Shown: positions 7,675-15,923, counted from the first letter of the stretch. The stretch is DNA of 40,584 nt from Bacteroidota bacterium (GCA_947485745.1 CANKQY010000015.1:1-40584), one strand, 5' to 3'. Notes: generated by a model from the sequence alone, not told the origin. Made by a program: numbers and translations.

Positions 7675-8946
7675 TTATAATTCATCAAACAAATAACCAC
7701 TATAGGCTAAACCTTTTGCAACGCTGATGAAATTATCGCCAGAATTTATGGGAATGTTAGGGAATTTTTGACGAAATAGTTGTTGAACGCCTTGAACCAA
7801 TGAACTGCCACCAGTTAAAAATAGGCTATTGATATCTGTAGGATTAATTTGGTATTGCAATAAAAAGGCATCAAGGTATTGGCTTATTTTATTTAGGTCT
7901 TTTTCGATTATTTGATTGTATAAATCCAAATTGATGTGGTCATTGATTTCAATACCAAGCTGCTTGTATTGAAATGCTGAGTGCAATGAATTTGATAATT
8001 CAACTTTGGTTTTTTCAATGGCTTGAAATACGGAGTAGCCAAGATTATGTTCTGTTAGGGTAAGAAGATTTTTAAATTTAGGATTATTTTTGCTCAGGTA
8101 AAAACACCTTCCTAAATCATTCTTGTTTTTTTGTCCGTTAAAGAAATTCATTTTTTCCCAAGAGCAAATATTGGTAAAAAAGGAAAGCGGTATATCGAGC
8201 ATTTTGCCTGGACTAGATTCATACAAAACGCCCCTACCAAAATGAGGTGTGCCTTGTTGATACATGAATGTAGAATCAAAACTATCGCCCCCGATATATA
8301 TACCTCCTGTTGCAAGAATATCGTCTCTCCTGTTCTTCTTTTCATTTCCATTTGGATTGAGTTCTATAAAGGTAAAATCGGTTGTACCTCCTCCTAAATC
8401 TGCCACTAGCACTCTTTCCTTTTTTTGAATTGTTTTCTCGTAGGCAAAGGCAGCACCAATAGGTTCAAACTGAAAGGCGATTTGCTCAAAGCCTGCTTTT
8501 TCTGCTGCTAGCCTTAAACGCTTTTGCGCTAATTCATCTTTGCTGGCATCATCATCGTCGAAAAAAACGGGGCGACCAAAGATGGCTTTTTTGCAATCCT
8601 CCCCTATCAATTCATCAGCTTTTTGCTTTAAATCTTTTATAATAAAGGATGCCAAATTTGCTGCAGTTAATTTATAAGAACCAACACGTGTATCGATAAA
8701 ACTACTCCTAGGCAACACTCGTTTAATTGATTTCATAAACCTGCCTTCCATGCCATCATTTACGTATTCCAAAATGGCTTGCTTGCCAACGGTGTATGTT
8801 ATTTCATCGGTTTGATCCAACTCTTTTGGAAAATATAAAATGGAAGGTATGGTGATGGTTTCAACAATTTCATTCTTCGTTTCATCAAAAATTGATAAAG
8901 CTGAATTGGAGGTGCCAAAATCGATTCCGTAGAGGTATTTGTTCAT
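7675..8946 (-). CDS. Hsp70-like ATPase (YegD type)
   Basis: The product (423 residues) is an actin-fold ATPase without the substrate-binding half of DnaK. Phosphate and adenosine motifs are clear: GIDFGTSNSALSIFD at the N-terminus, VADLGGGTTDFTFIEL (~190), and LFLTGGSSLVQGVQQLF near the end. YegD-like proteins of this length are widespread but their clients are unknown. I use ATG 8946 rather than the upstream TTG at 8964 because AAAGGA stands at ribosome-binding distance before it and MNKYLYGIDFG is the family N-terminus. A tandem array of TCGACAAG repeats lies just upstream, between this start and the preceding gene, so any promoter must lie in or beyond repeats. Confidence 0.88.
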   Translation of the reverse strand: MNKYLYGIDFGTSNSALSIFDETKNEIVETITIPSILYFPKELDQTDEITYTVGKQAILEYVNDGMEGRFMKSIKRVLPRSSFIDTRVGSYKLTAANLASFIIKDLKQKADELIGEDCKKAIFGRPVFFDDDDASKDELAQKRLRLAAEKAGFEQIAFQFEPIGAAFAYEKTIQKKERVLVADLGGGTTDFTFIELNPNGNEKKNRRDDILATGGIYIGGDSFDSTFMYQQGTPHFGRGVLYESSPGKMLDIPLSFFTNICSWEKMNFFNGQKNKNDLGRCFYLSKNNPKFKNLLTLTEHNLGYSVFQAIEKTKVELSNSLHSAFQYKQLGIEINDHINLDLYNQIIEKDLNKISQYLDAFLLQYQINPTDINSLFLTGGSSLVQGVQQLFRQKFPNIPINSGDNFISVAKGLAYSGYLFDEL

Positions 8947-8969
8947 GTTAATTTTTCCTTTCAACTAGA

Positions 8970-9146
8970 TAAGCCCTTCGACAAGCTGAGCCCTTCGACA
9001 AGCTAAGCCCTTCGACAAGCTCAGGGTGACGTTCCCGTTCGACAAGCTCAGTCCTCCGACAAGCTCAGGATGACGTTCCCGTTCGACAAGCTCAGTCCTC
9101 CGACAAGCTCAGGATGACGTTCCCTTCGACAAGCTCAGGGTGACGG
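8970..9146. repeat. Tandem array of eight TCGACAAGCTCAG-type repeats
   Basis: Eight copies of (C/G)(T)TCCGACAAGCT or TTCGACAAGCT(C/G/A)AG stand in tandem, spaced ~16-25 bases. A longer unit of ~43 bases (GTTCCCGTTCGACAAGCTC followed by a second CCGACAAGCTCAGGATGAC copy) is present twice. The core differs from the 6.8-kb array by CAAG for CAGG. The array fills the gap between the HEAT-like gene stop and the Hsp70-like start. Confidence 0.9.
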
Positions 9147-9151
9147 TAGGG

Positions 9152-9667
9152 TTATAATTTTTTTAATTGTTTTAGGGTTTTGTTAAGTCGGGATAAAATT
9201 CCTGAGGTGGAGAATGGGAGCATGTCTTCGAGGATTGGGATGAGTTCGTTTTTTAGGTCGGGTTCCTTAAGGCAAATTTTATAAAGTACGGTCATGGCAA
9301 ATGCTTTAACGGCAATTGGTTCAGACCTATTATTTAAATAGCCAAAACATTTATCGGCAAGTGTGCCCATTTCTTTTTTGGGAATATCAACTGTTTGAAA
9401 TAACCTGAGTACATTTCTTTTAACGGCCACATGAAGTGGTTTATCTAATAATTGAACGAGAAAGCCAATGTGTGGTTTAACCAATGCTGGATATGACTCG
9501 GTAATTAAACTCAGCGGCCAAGCACCTCTTTGAGTTAAGCGAATATCACCTTTGACAAAAACATCAATTAGTTCTTTAAACAAAATGAGGTCATCACCAA
9601 TATAATCAACTATTAATAGCGTATTTTTTTTTGAATGTTCGGCCGCAAGTTGTTTTTCAATGTTCAT
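9152..9667 (-). CDS. HEAT/ARM-like helical protein of unknown function
   Basis: A 171-residue, all-helical soluble protein without signal peptide. Repeating amphipathic helix pairs (PALVKPHIGFLVQLLDKPLHVAVKRNVLRLFQTV; SEPIAVKAFAMTVLYKICLKEPDLKNELIPILEDML) fit HEAT/ARM-type repeats, which usually bind proteins. I do not recognise a named family or catalytic motif. It is last in a probable operon yraN-cupin-HEAT with gaps of 8 and 13 bases. The stop is directly followed by the TCGACAAG repeat array. Confidence 0.7.
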   Translation of the reverse strand: MNIEKQLAAEHSKKNTLLIVDYIGDDLILFKELIDVFVKGDIRLTQRGAWPLSLITESYPALVKPHIGFLVQLLDKPLHVAVKRNVLRLFQTVDIPKKEMGTLADKCFGYLNNRSEPIAVKAFAMTVLYKICLKEPDLKNELIPILEDMLPFSTSGILSRLNKTLKQLKKL

Positions 9668-9680
9668 TTAAAAGCTACTT

Positions 9681-10043
9681 TTACCCTTCTCTGTTTACCG
9701 AGTCAATAGAAAAAGCAGGAGTACAAATGCTCCAATAATTTACAGGTTCCTCAAAAGGGTTACTGTATTTTATCCTGCTTCCAGCTCTGGTAAATAGGGA
9801 TTCTCCGGCAGATAGTGTAATCAGTTCTCCATCAATTTCAATTTGTTTTTTTCCGCTAATCACAATGGTAACCTCATCAAATTGTGGCGTTTGGTGAGGC
9901 TCACTCCAACCTGGAGGTGCAACCATGTGGGCAACACTAAAGCGAGATTCGCCATTGCTAGCTAATCCTAAGTGCTCTTCTATTAATTTTCCATCTGTAG
10001 TAGGCACTACAAAAGGTTGTGTTTGATGAAAGTAATTTTTCAT
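9681..10043 (-). CDS. Small cupin-domain protein
   Basis: The 120-residue protein is a single cupin barrel. The first motif region reads VAPPGWSEPHQTPQFDEVTIVISGKKQIEIDGE and the second GESLFTRAGSRIKYSNPFEEPVNYW. One clear His (PHQTPQFDE) and one Glu could bind a metal, but the usual HxH pair and the second-motif His are not evident, so a catalytic role is doubtful and a sugar or small-ligand binding role is possible. It lies between yraN and the HEAT-like gene on the same strand with short gaps, which suggests co-transcription only. Confidence 0.75.
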   Translation of the reverse strand: MKNYFHQTQPFVVPTTDGKLIEEHLGLASNGESRFSVAHMVAPPGWSEPHQTPQFDEVTIVISGKKQIEIDGELITLSAGESLFTRAGSRIKYSNPFEEPVNYWSICTPAFSIDSVNREG

Positions 10044-10051
10044 GTTTAAAA

Positions 10052-10432
10052 CTATTTATAGAATACTGGATAAAATGCATCTTCAAAGTGTGCAATATCA
10101 ACTTTTCCATTGAAAAAATTGATGGCAATGATATCAAATCGAATTGGATCGGTGATATTATTTTTGTGTAAATAGCTGCTTGCCCCTCTTGCCATATTGC
10201 GTTGTTTGGCAAAATCAACTGCCATTTCGGGTTGAACCAAGGCATTAAATCTGCTCTTCACTTCCACAAATATCCATAGCTTGTTTTTCTTACATACAAG
10301 GTCAATTTCAACTTTTCCGGCAACATAATTTTTGGCCATAATTACATAGCCTTGTCGTTCCAAAAATTGGCAAGCTAAATCTTCCCCCAAACGTCCGGTT
10401 TCGAGATTATGTGTTTTTTCATTTTGTTCCAT
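10052..10432 (-). CDS. YraN/UPF0102 family nuclease-fold protein
   Basis: This 126-residue protein matches UPF0102 (YraN): N-terminal ETGRLGEDLACQFLERQGYVIMAKNYVAGKVEIDLV followed by LWIFVEVKSR and a C-terminal PIRFDIIAI. The E..D..EVK arrangement is the PD-(D/E)xK nuclease-type active site. The family is near-universal in bacteria and usually placed near recombination or ribosome genes, with no firm role. Length is normal. It is the first gene of a three-gene minus-strand group with the cupin and HEAT-like genes. An eight-copy 23-base tandem repeat begins about 50 bases upstream of its start. Confidence 0.9.
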   Translation of the reverse strand: MEQNEKTHNLETGRLGEDLACQFLERQGYVIMAKNYVAGKVEIDLVCKKNKLWIFVEVKSRFNALVQPEMAVDFAKQRNMARGASSYLHKNNITDPIRFDIIAINFFNGKVDIAHFEDAFYPVFYK

Positions 10433-10484
10433 TTATTGAAGATAGGAAAAAATAGACTTTGAGTTTTGGTCTTTGGTATTTTCT

Positions 10485-10668
10485 GGTCACTGAGCATGTC
10501 GAAGTGCGGTCACTGAGCGTGTCGAAGTGCGGTCACTGAGCGTGTCGAAGTGCGGTCACTGAGCATGTCGAAGTGCGGTCACTGAGCATGTCGAAGTGCG
10601 GTCACTGAGCATGTCGAAGTGCGGTCACTGAGCGTGTCGAAGTGCGGTCACTGAGCATGTCGAAGTGT
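10485..10668. repeat. Eight-copy 23-base tandem repeat GGTCACTGAGCRTGTCGAAGTGC
   Basis: Eight directly adjacent 23-base units, identical except for A or G at one position (order A G G A A A G A) and a changed last base in the final unit. There are no spacers, so it is a satellite and not CRISPR. The core is the reverse complement of the TCGACARGCTCAG family seen at 6.8 and 9.0 kb. Across each unit junction AGTG-CGGT-CACT can form a small hairpin. Confidence 0.95.
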
Positions 10669-10936
10669 TGTGCGGTTAGTAGGATTTTGTTGTTTTGGTG
10701 TAACTCATGCCAACATTGAAGCAGGCTTCGACAGCCTCAGCCACCGGGCTATTAGACAAACTCCGAGTTTTTAGAAAGGTACTGCCACCGTTTTTTTTTG
10801 ATGTAGTTATAGCTGAAAAAGGTAGGCAAAAGCGACATCCTGCGCACGCAAAGAAACGCGATGAATCGCGTTTATACCGGTGTTTAAAGTAACACCTGAC
10901 TAAGAAGGTTGAGGGCTAGAGGCCAGCAGCTAGAAG
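10669..10936. other. Non-coding stretch between the 23-base array and rlmF, with repeat fragments
   Basis: No convincing gene. It holds a degenerate CTTCGACAGCCTCAG copy (10726-10740), a T-tract, the hairpin AAACGCGAT-GA-ATCGCGTTT (10854-10873), and a GGCTAGAGGCCAGCAGCTAGAAGC run up to the rlmF stop. The 61-residue track ORF 10707-10892 is composed of these fragments and has no codon or motif support. Confidence 0.6.
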
Positions 10937-10939
10937 CTA
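10854..10939. repeat. Composite repeat module (CGCGAT hairpin plus GCTAGAGGCCAGCAGCTAG run), copy 1
   Basis: The order is hairpin AAACGCGAT-GA-ATCGCGTTT, then TTATACCGG, AAGTAACACCT, then GCTAGAGGCC and CAGCAGCTAGAAGCTA ending in the rlmF stop codon. The same order recurs before the mutS stop (21686-21839): hairpin, TTTACGGG, AAGTAGCACTT, then GCTAGAGG-type words. Both copies join the coding sequence as TAGC after GAGAAG. Confidence 0.7.
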
Positions 10940-11917
10940 CTTCTCAGCTTGCCAAAACTTCTGGCGCCACTGCGTTTGTTCTGGACGCGTGAGGAAGGTC
11001 CAGGCGATGAAGCGACTTTGTTTTTGTCCTTGGCTCATATCAATAAGGCGGGTATCTTGAATGGGAAGCGACTTTATTCTTCTGCCTAAATCGTCGAGAG
11101 AACTGCCTTTAGAAACCAATGTAGAGAACCAAAAACACGACCTACCATATTCTATACTTTCTTCCATCATTTTTTTGATGAAATAGGTTTCGCCGCCTTC
11201 GCACCAAAGCTCATGGTTGCTGCCACCAAAATTAAGCACAGGTTCTTCTACTTGCCTTTTATTGAGGTTGCTGGTTTTACGAATAGAGGCATCTCTGGCT
11301 TCCTCTGCACTGCTGTGAAAAGGGGGATTACACATGGTAAAATCGAAATGTTCATCGGGAGTGATAATTCCTTTGAAATAGGAAGTACTTTTATATTGTC
11401 TGCGAAGGCTAATTTTATCTGCCAATCCGGGATTTTCTTCAATCAAATGATTACCATTTTCTAAGGCAACCTCATCGGTCTCGGTACCAACAAATTTCCA
11501 ATTATATATGGCTGAACCTAATAATGGATAAACAATATTAGAGCCAGTACCAATATCTAAACCTATGATATTTAAAGGCATAGCACCTTTATTAGACTCG
11601 GTTAGTATATCAGCCATGGCATGAATGTAATCGGCTCTGCCGGGTATGGGAGGACATAAATAACCATCTGGAATGCCCCAATAATCAACATTATAAAAAT
11701 GTTTGAGCAAGGCTGAATTTAGCGCTCTAACAGCTTTTGGGTCAGCAAAATCAATAGATTCATTGCCATATTTATTGGGAGCCACAAATGCTTTAAGGGA
11801 TGGTGATGTTACACACAAAGCGGCAAAATCATAACCATTTCTATGGGCATTGCGGGGATGCAAATTTGTTTTTTCTATGATAGCACCAGGTGAATTTTTA
11901 TTGGAAGAAGTGGGCAT
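10937..11917 (-). CDS. rlmF: 23S rRNA (adenine(1618)-N6)-methyltransferase
   Basis: RlmF (YbiN) methylates A1618 of 23S rRNA using S-adenosylmethionine. The 326-residue product starts at ATG 11917 (MPTSSNKNSPG); the track start at 11941 is a TTG without support. Family signatures: NLHPRNAHRNGYDFAALCVTSPSLKAFV, WGIPDGYLCPPIPGRADYIHAMADIL, the SAM motif IGLDIGTGSNIVYPLLG, and the catalytic FTMCNPPFHSSAEEA. Length is normal. It is a single gene. Its TAG stop is the first base set of a repeat module that also abuts the mutS stop; the last codons of both genes read GAG AAG TAG. Confidence 0.93.
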   Translation of the reverse strand: MPTSSNKNSPGAIIEKTNLHPRNAHRNGYDFAALCVTSPSLKAFVAPNKYGNESIDFADPKAVRALNSALLKHFYNVDYWGIPDGYLCPPIPGRADYIHAMADILTESNKGAMPLNIIGLDIGTGSNIVYPLLGSAIYNWKFVGTETDEVALENGNHLIEENPGLADKISLRRQYKSTSYFKGIITPDEHFDFTMCNPPFHSSAEEARDASIRKTSNLNKRQVEEPVLNFGGSNHELWCEGGETYFIKKMMEESIEYGRSCFWFSTLVSKGSSLDDLGRRIKSLPIQDTRLIDMSQGQKQSRFIAWTFLTRPEQTQWRQKFWQAEK

Positions 11918-12138
11918 GTTATAAGGATTGAATACTCGCAAGTAAATACAAATTATGCATAGTAGCCCGATTTAGTATTTATATTGAATGGTGAAAGGTG
12001 AATAGTATTAGTTTATTTTGGGTTCAAACAGTTAATTTAACATAAATATTATTTATACTATTGATAATAAATATAAATAAAACTAATCAATAAAAAGCAT
12101 ATATTATTGCAGGCATTTAAAAATATGCACCTATAAAT

Positions 12139-13098
12139 ATGAATTTAGATTTACTTTATACGAATTTAACCAATCCTGCATTCATGTTTTTTATTTTAGG
12201 CGTGCTTTCGGTACGTTTAAAAAGCGATTTAGAAATACCGCCTAACTCATCCAAATTCATTTCCTTGTATTTGTTGTTTTCAATTGGTTTCAAGGGGGGA
12301 CAGGAATTGGCGCATAGCTCCGTTGGGAGCGAAATTATTTGGTCGGTTATTTTGGGATTAGCTGCCGCCAGCGTTATTCCATTTTATACCTTTTTCATTT
12401 TAAAAAGAAAATTAAGTGTAGAAGATGCAGGTGCAATTGCTGCTTCCTATGGAAGTGTAAGTGCGGTAACTTTTGTAACAGCTGCCACGTTTTTGGAATC
12501 ACAACAATTAAACTTTGGCGGACACATGGTAGCGATTATGGCGTTAATGGAAGCCCCTGCAATTGTTATAGGAGTAATATTGATCAGGCAATTCAACAAA
12601 GGCGATAAACAGTCTAAGAGAATTGGCAGTATTATAGGTCATTCGTTTACCAATGGAAGTGTGCTTTTAATTTTAGGAAGTTTAGTTATTGGATTTATTG
12701 CCAGCGATCAACAGGCTCAAGGGATAAAGCCATTTACCACCGATTTATTTAAGGGTTTTCTAGCTTTGTTTTTATTGGATATGGGCATTCAAAGTGGCAG
12801 AAAGTTGAATGATTTCTTTAAACAGGGTTGGTTTCTGTTAATTTTTGCCTTAATAATTCCTTTGGTAAATGGCTGCTTTATTGCACTCATTAGCGGCACC
12901 ATTACAAGCGATATTGGCAATAGGTTTATGTTAGCAGTATTGGCTGCAAGTGCCAGTTATATTGCAGTGCCAGCTGCCATAAAAATTGCAGTTCCAAAGG
13001 CAAATCCAGGCCTTTTTCTTCCAATGGCCTTGGCAGTAACCTTTCCGTTTAACATTACGTTTGGCATGCCCATATACTTTTATCTTGTGAACTTATAA
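12139..13098 (+). CDS. SbtA-like sodium-dependent bicarbonate permease
   Basis: A 319-residue integral membrane protein with about ten hydrophobic segments in two similar halves. Family features: LYLLFSIGFKGGQEL, DAGAIAASYGSVSAVTFVTA, and in the second half LFLLDMGIQSGRKL and LAVLAASASYIAVPAAIKIAVPKANPGLFLPMALAVTFPFNI. These match the SbtA family, whose cyanobacterial members import bicarbonate with sodium. The regulatory PII-like partner SbtB, often adjacent in cyanobacteria, is not here. In a heterotroph the bicarbonate could feed carboxylases; this is inference. Upstream (11918-12138) is an AT-rich intergenic region holding one GGTTCAAA word and no clear promoter. Convergent with the DMT gene, 17 bases apart. 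Confidence 0.85.
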   Translation: MNLDLLYTNLTNPAFMFFILGVLSVRLKSDLEIPPNSSKFISLYLLFSIGFKGGQELAHSSVGSEIIWSVILGLAAASVIPFYTFFILKRKLSVEDAGAIAASYGSVSAVTFVTAATFLESQQLNFGGHMVAIMALMEAPAIVIGVILIRQFNKGDKQSKRIGSIIGHSFTNGSVLLILGSLVIGFIASDQQAQGIKPFTTDLFKGFLALFLLDMGIQSGRKLNDFFKQGWFLLIFALIIPLVNGCFIALISGTITSDIGNRFMLAVLAASASYIAVPAAIKIAVPKANPGLFLPMALAVTFPFNITFGMPIYFYLVNL

Positions 13099-13115
13099 TT
13101 TTGGTTCAAACAGTT

Positions 13116-13997
13116 TTAGGAATTTTTGCTTACCAAAAAAACACCAATTATTGTTAAAACAACCGAGATAATAGTTGAAGTATCTAAAGCCTCATGCAAC
13201 CAAAACCAACCTAAAATAATAGCCACAATTGTATTGATATAGGCATAAGTAGATACAATGGTTGCAGGCAATTGTTTTATAACGTACATGTATGAACCAT
13301 AGGCTAGTATTGACCCAAAAACAATGAGGTAGGCTACAGCCCAAATTGCTTCGGAGGAAGGCGCAACATGTTGCATTTCGCCCCTGAAAAATGAGATGAT
13401 AAAAAGTAGCACTCCGCCTGGTATCATTTGCAAACCCGAGGCAAATAATGGGTGCTCACTGGTTTTGTGGTTCTTAGAATAAACGGTACCCAATGCCCAG
13501 AAAAAATTGGATAATACAACGGCCAAAATACCCCATATAAACATAGGATTCTCAAACAGTTTTATTTTATCTTTGAATAAAAAAAATTGTCCGCATAAAC
13601 AAATAATAAAACCTAAAACAGCCATTGGATGCAATTTTTCTTGATTGCCTGAAACTTTATTGATAATAACAATCCATACGGGTGTAAGTGCACAAATGAG
13701 CGCAGTTAGTCCTGAACCAACATATTGCATGCCCCAACTTATGATACCATTTCCACCTGCCAACATCAAAATTCCATTGAGACCATAGGTTTTTAATGAC
13801 TTCCAATTAGGAATTTTAAAGCCTTGAAGTAAGAAAAATGAAAGTAAAATAATTCCAGCAATGCTATGCCTAAACGCAGCCATGAGTATTGGTGGGAAAG
13901 TTTTAACGCCAACGCTAATTGCCAAAAAGGTGGTTCCCCAAAAAATGGAAACGGCTGCAAAGGCAAGCCAAGCAAAAAATTTAGGAGACCGAGTCAA
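13116..13997 (-). CDS. DMT superfamily transporter (EamA type)
   Basis: The 293-residue protein has ten predicted membrane segments made of two EamA repeats (first from FAWLAFAAVSIFWGTTFLAISVGVKTFPP, second from FIWGILAVVLSNFFWALGTVYSK), as in drug/metabolite exporters. Substrate cannot be predicted. No ATG is available before the first membrane helix, so the TTG at 13997 is the likely start. An exact -7 match TACATTTG lies at 14022-14015 on the minus strand, about 20 bases upstream, without a good -33 element. It is divergent from pyrC. Confidence 0.85.
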   Translation of the reverse strand: MTRSPKFFAWLAFAAVSIFWGTTFLAISVGVKTFPPILMAAFRHSIAGIILLSFFLLQGFKIPNWKSLKTYGLNGILMLAGGNGIISWGMQYVGSGLTALICALTPVWIVIINKVSGNQEKLHPMAVLGFIICLCGQFFLFKDKIKLFENPMFIWGILAVVLSNFFWALGTVYSKNHKTSEHPLFASGLQMIPGGVLLFIISFFRGEMQHVAPSSEAIWAVAYLIVFGSILAYGSYMYVIKQLPATIVSTYAYINTIVAIILGWFWLHEALDTSTIISVVLTIIGVFLVSKNS

Positions 13998-14078
13998 ATT
14001 ATTAATTTAGGCATCAAATGTAAGCACAAGCAGTCAGTAAAAAAGTTATAAAATTTTTTCCATTTAAGGTTAAATGAG

Positions 14079-14086
14079 TAAATTCG
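14079..14086 (+). promoter_or_regulatory. Possible -7 element (TAAATTCG) for pyrC
   Basis: TAAATTCG lies 7 bases before the pyrC ATG and matches TAnnTT(C)G, the variant also seen before trhO, efp and the surface-protein gene. No TTG at the -33 distance is visible, so this is weak. Confidence 0.25.
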
Positions 14087-14093
14087 CTCAGCA

Positions 14094-15431
14094 ATGAAAA
14101 CTACATTAATACGAAATGCAAAATTGATCAATGAGGGAGAAATCTTTCATGCGGATGTTTATATAAAAGGTAATTTTATTGAAAAGATTGCTAGACAAGG
14201 AATTAGTATGCCAGCCGATACGGTAATTAATGCCGAAGGCAAGTATTTATTGCCTGGATTAATTGATGACCAAGTGCATTTTAGGGAGCCCGGTTTAACG
14301 CATAAAGGAGAAATTTATACTGAAGCCAAAGCAGCAGTAGCTGGTGGAATAACTTCCTATATGGAAATGCCCAATACTTCGCCAAGTGCCACTACCATTG
14401 AGTTACTAGAGCAAAAATATAGTAGGGCTGCACAATGTAGTTTGGCAAACTATAGTTTCTTTATGGGCACCACCAATCACAATTTAGCAGAGTTATTAAA
14501 ACTAGATCAAAGCAAAATTTGTGGCGTAAAAATATTTATGGGTTCAAGCACTGGCGATATGTTGGTTGACAATCCTACATCGCTAGAGTCGATATTTAGC
14601 GAGGTTAAGACTTTAATTGCTACTCATTGCGAAGATGACCCTTTGGTAAAGAAAAACCAGGCTGAGGTGATTGCCGAATATGGAGAAGATATTGATGCCA
14701 CTTACCACTCTATGATAAGGAGCGAAGAAGCTTGTTATTTGTCGTCGTCTTTTGCCGTTGGCTTGGCTAAAAAGCATGGTACTCGTTTGCATATTTTACA
14801 TATTAGCACTGCTAAAGAATTAAGCCTTTTTGATAATACCATTCCTTTGGTTCAAAAGAAAATAACAGCAGAAGCCTGTGTGCATCATCTTTGGTTCAGC
14901 CAGGAAGATTATAAAACCAAAGGCAATTTAATAAAATGGAATCCTGCGGTTAAGCAAGCAAGCGATAGAGATGCCATATTACAAGCAGTAATTGACAACA
15001 GAATAGATGTATTGGCAACAGATCATGCGCCGCATACTTGGGAAGAAAAAAGCATGCCTTATTTAAAAGCACCTTCGGGCGGACCATTGGTTCAGCATAA
15101 CTTAAATGCTTTGCTGCAACTATACAAACAAGGAAAAATTACCTTAGAAAAAATAGTAGAAAAGGCTTGCCATAACGTTGCCATTTTATTTGAAATTGAC
15201 CGCAGGGGTTATATTAGAGAGGGCTTTTATGCAGATTTGGTATTGGTAGATTTGAACCAAAATTATACCGTTTCAAAAAGCAATATCCTATACAAATGCG
15301 GCTGGAGTCCTTTCGAAGGAACGCAATTTGACTCGGTGATCACACATACTTTTGTGAATGGTAACCTGGTTTATAAAGAAGGTAAATTTGATGAAAGTCA
15401 GTATGGAAAACGACTACTGTTTAATCGATAA
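14094..15431 (+). CDS. pyrC: Dihydroorotase, Bacteroidota type
   Basis: Dihydroorotase closes carbamoyl-aspartate to dihydroorotate in pyrimidine synthesis. The 445 residues follow the class-I amidohydrolase fold: GLIDDQVHFREPGLTHKGEIYTEAKAAVAGGITSYMEMPNTSP, the lysine region CGVKIFMGSSTGDML, ATHCEDD, LHILHISTAKELSLF, VCVHHLWFS-like ACVHHLWFS, and the catalytic Asp in LATDHAPHTWEEK. The first metal-binding motif is Q60-V-H62 rather than H-x-H. The same DDQVHFREPG form is, as I recall, found in other Bacteroidota dihydroorotases (for example Porphyromonas), so it is a clade feature and not damage. The DUF962 gene follows after one base, so they are probably co-transcribed. Confidence 0.93.
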   Translation: MKTTLIRNAKLINEGEIFHADVYIKGNFIEKIARQGISMPADTVINAEGKYLLPGLIDDQVHFREPGLTHKGEIYTEAKAAVAGGITSYMEMPNTSPSATTIELLEQKYSRAAQCSLANYSFFMGTTNHNLAELLKLDQSKICGVKIFMGSSTGDMLVDNPTSLESIFSEVKTLIATHCEDDPLVKKNQAEVIAEYGEDIDATYHSMIRSEEACYLSSSFAVGLAKKHGTRLHILHISTAKELSLFDNTIPLVQKKITAEACVHHLWFSQEDYKTKGNLIKWNPAVKQASDRDAILQAVIDNRIDVLATDHAPHTWEEKSMPYLKAPSGGPLVQHNLNALLQLYKQGKITLEKIVEKACHNVAILFEIDRRGYIREGFYADLVLVDLNQNYTVSKSNILYKCGWSPFEGTQFDSVITHTFVNGNLVYKEGKFDESQYGKRLLFNR

Positions 15432-15432
15432 T

Positions 15433-15891
15433 ATGAGGAATATAGAGGAATGGTTTAATGAATATGGTGAGAGTCACCAAAACCCAACTAATAAAATGGT
15501 ACATTGGATTTGTGTGCCTGTTATTTTCTTTAGTGTGGTTGCGCTTTTGTCGTTGTTGCAATTACCCATTTTTTTCGGTTTGAACCTAACTTTTGCGCAT
15601 GCGGTATTGTTGTTTGCTGCATTTTTCTACTTAAGATTATCTTTGAATTTAGGATTAGTAACAATCATGTTTGCTAGCTTGTGTTTATGGTTAAGTATGA
15701 CTATGCAAGGCTTGGAGTTGCCTGTATTTGCAATTGCTATAGGCTTATTTATTGCTGCATGGATTGGGCAATTTTGGGGACATCATATCGAAAAAAAGAA
15801 GCCATCTTTTTTAAAAGACATTCAATTTTTATTGATTGGTCCCTTATGGCTAATGGGATTTATTTTTAAAAGATTAAGAATAAAATATTAA
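15433..15891 (+). CDS. Mpo1/DUF962 family membrane protein
   Basis: A 152-residue protein starting at ATG 15433 (MRNIEEWFNEYGESHQ), one base after the pyrC stop; the track's 15358 start overlaps pyrC in another frame and is unlikely. It matches DUF962 (yeast Mpo1/YGL010w): YGESHQNPTNKMVHWICVPVIFFSV at the N-terminus, four hydrophobic segments, and WIGQFWGHHIEKKKPSFLKDIQFLLIGPLWLMG. Yeast Mpo1 is an iron-dependent dioxygenase in fatty acid alpha-oxidation; conserved His residues (H20-equivalent, HW and GHH) are present here, but the bacterial substrate is unknown. The tight spacing suggests translational coupling with pyrC without a clear metabolic link. Confidence 0.88.
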   Translation: MRNIEEWFNEYGESHQNPTNKMVHWICVPVIFFSVVALLSLLQLPIFFGLNLTFAHAVLLFAAFFYLRLSLNLGLVTIMFASLCLWLSMTMQGLELPVFAIAIGLFIAAWIGQFWGHHIEKKKPSFLKDIQFLLIGPLWLMGFIFKRLRIKY

Positions 15892-15923
15892 GGCAATTTT
15901 TTATTCCGCAAGTTTAAAAACGG

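Noticed and set aside
7675-8946. Hsp70-like gene as part of a defence or stress island
   Set aside because: Neighbours are unrelated single genes and repeats; no effector, toxin or nuclease partner is adjacent.
10052-10432. YraN as a component of a restriction or defence system
   Set aside because: It is a widespread housekeeping family and the adjacent cupin and HEAT-like genes give no defence signature.
10485-10668. Possible CRISPR array
   Set aside because: The 23-base units are directly adjacent with no spacers, and no cas gene is present; it is a satellite repeat.
10707-10892. 61-residue ORF MPTLKQASTAS...
   Set aside because: Lies wholly in repeat fragments, no recognisable domain or start signal.
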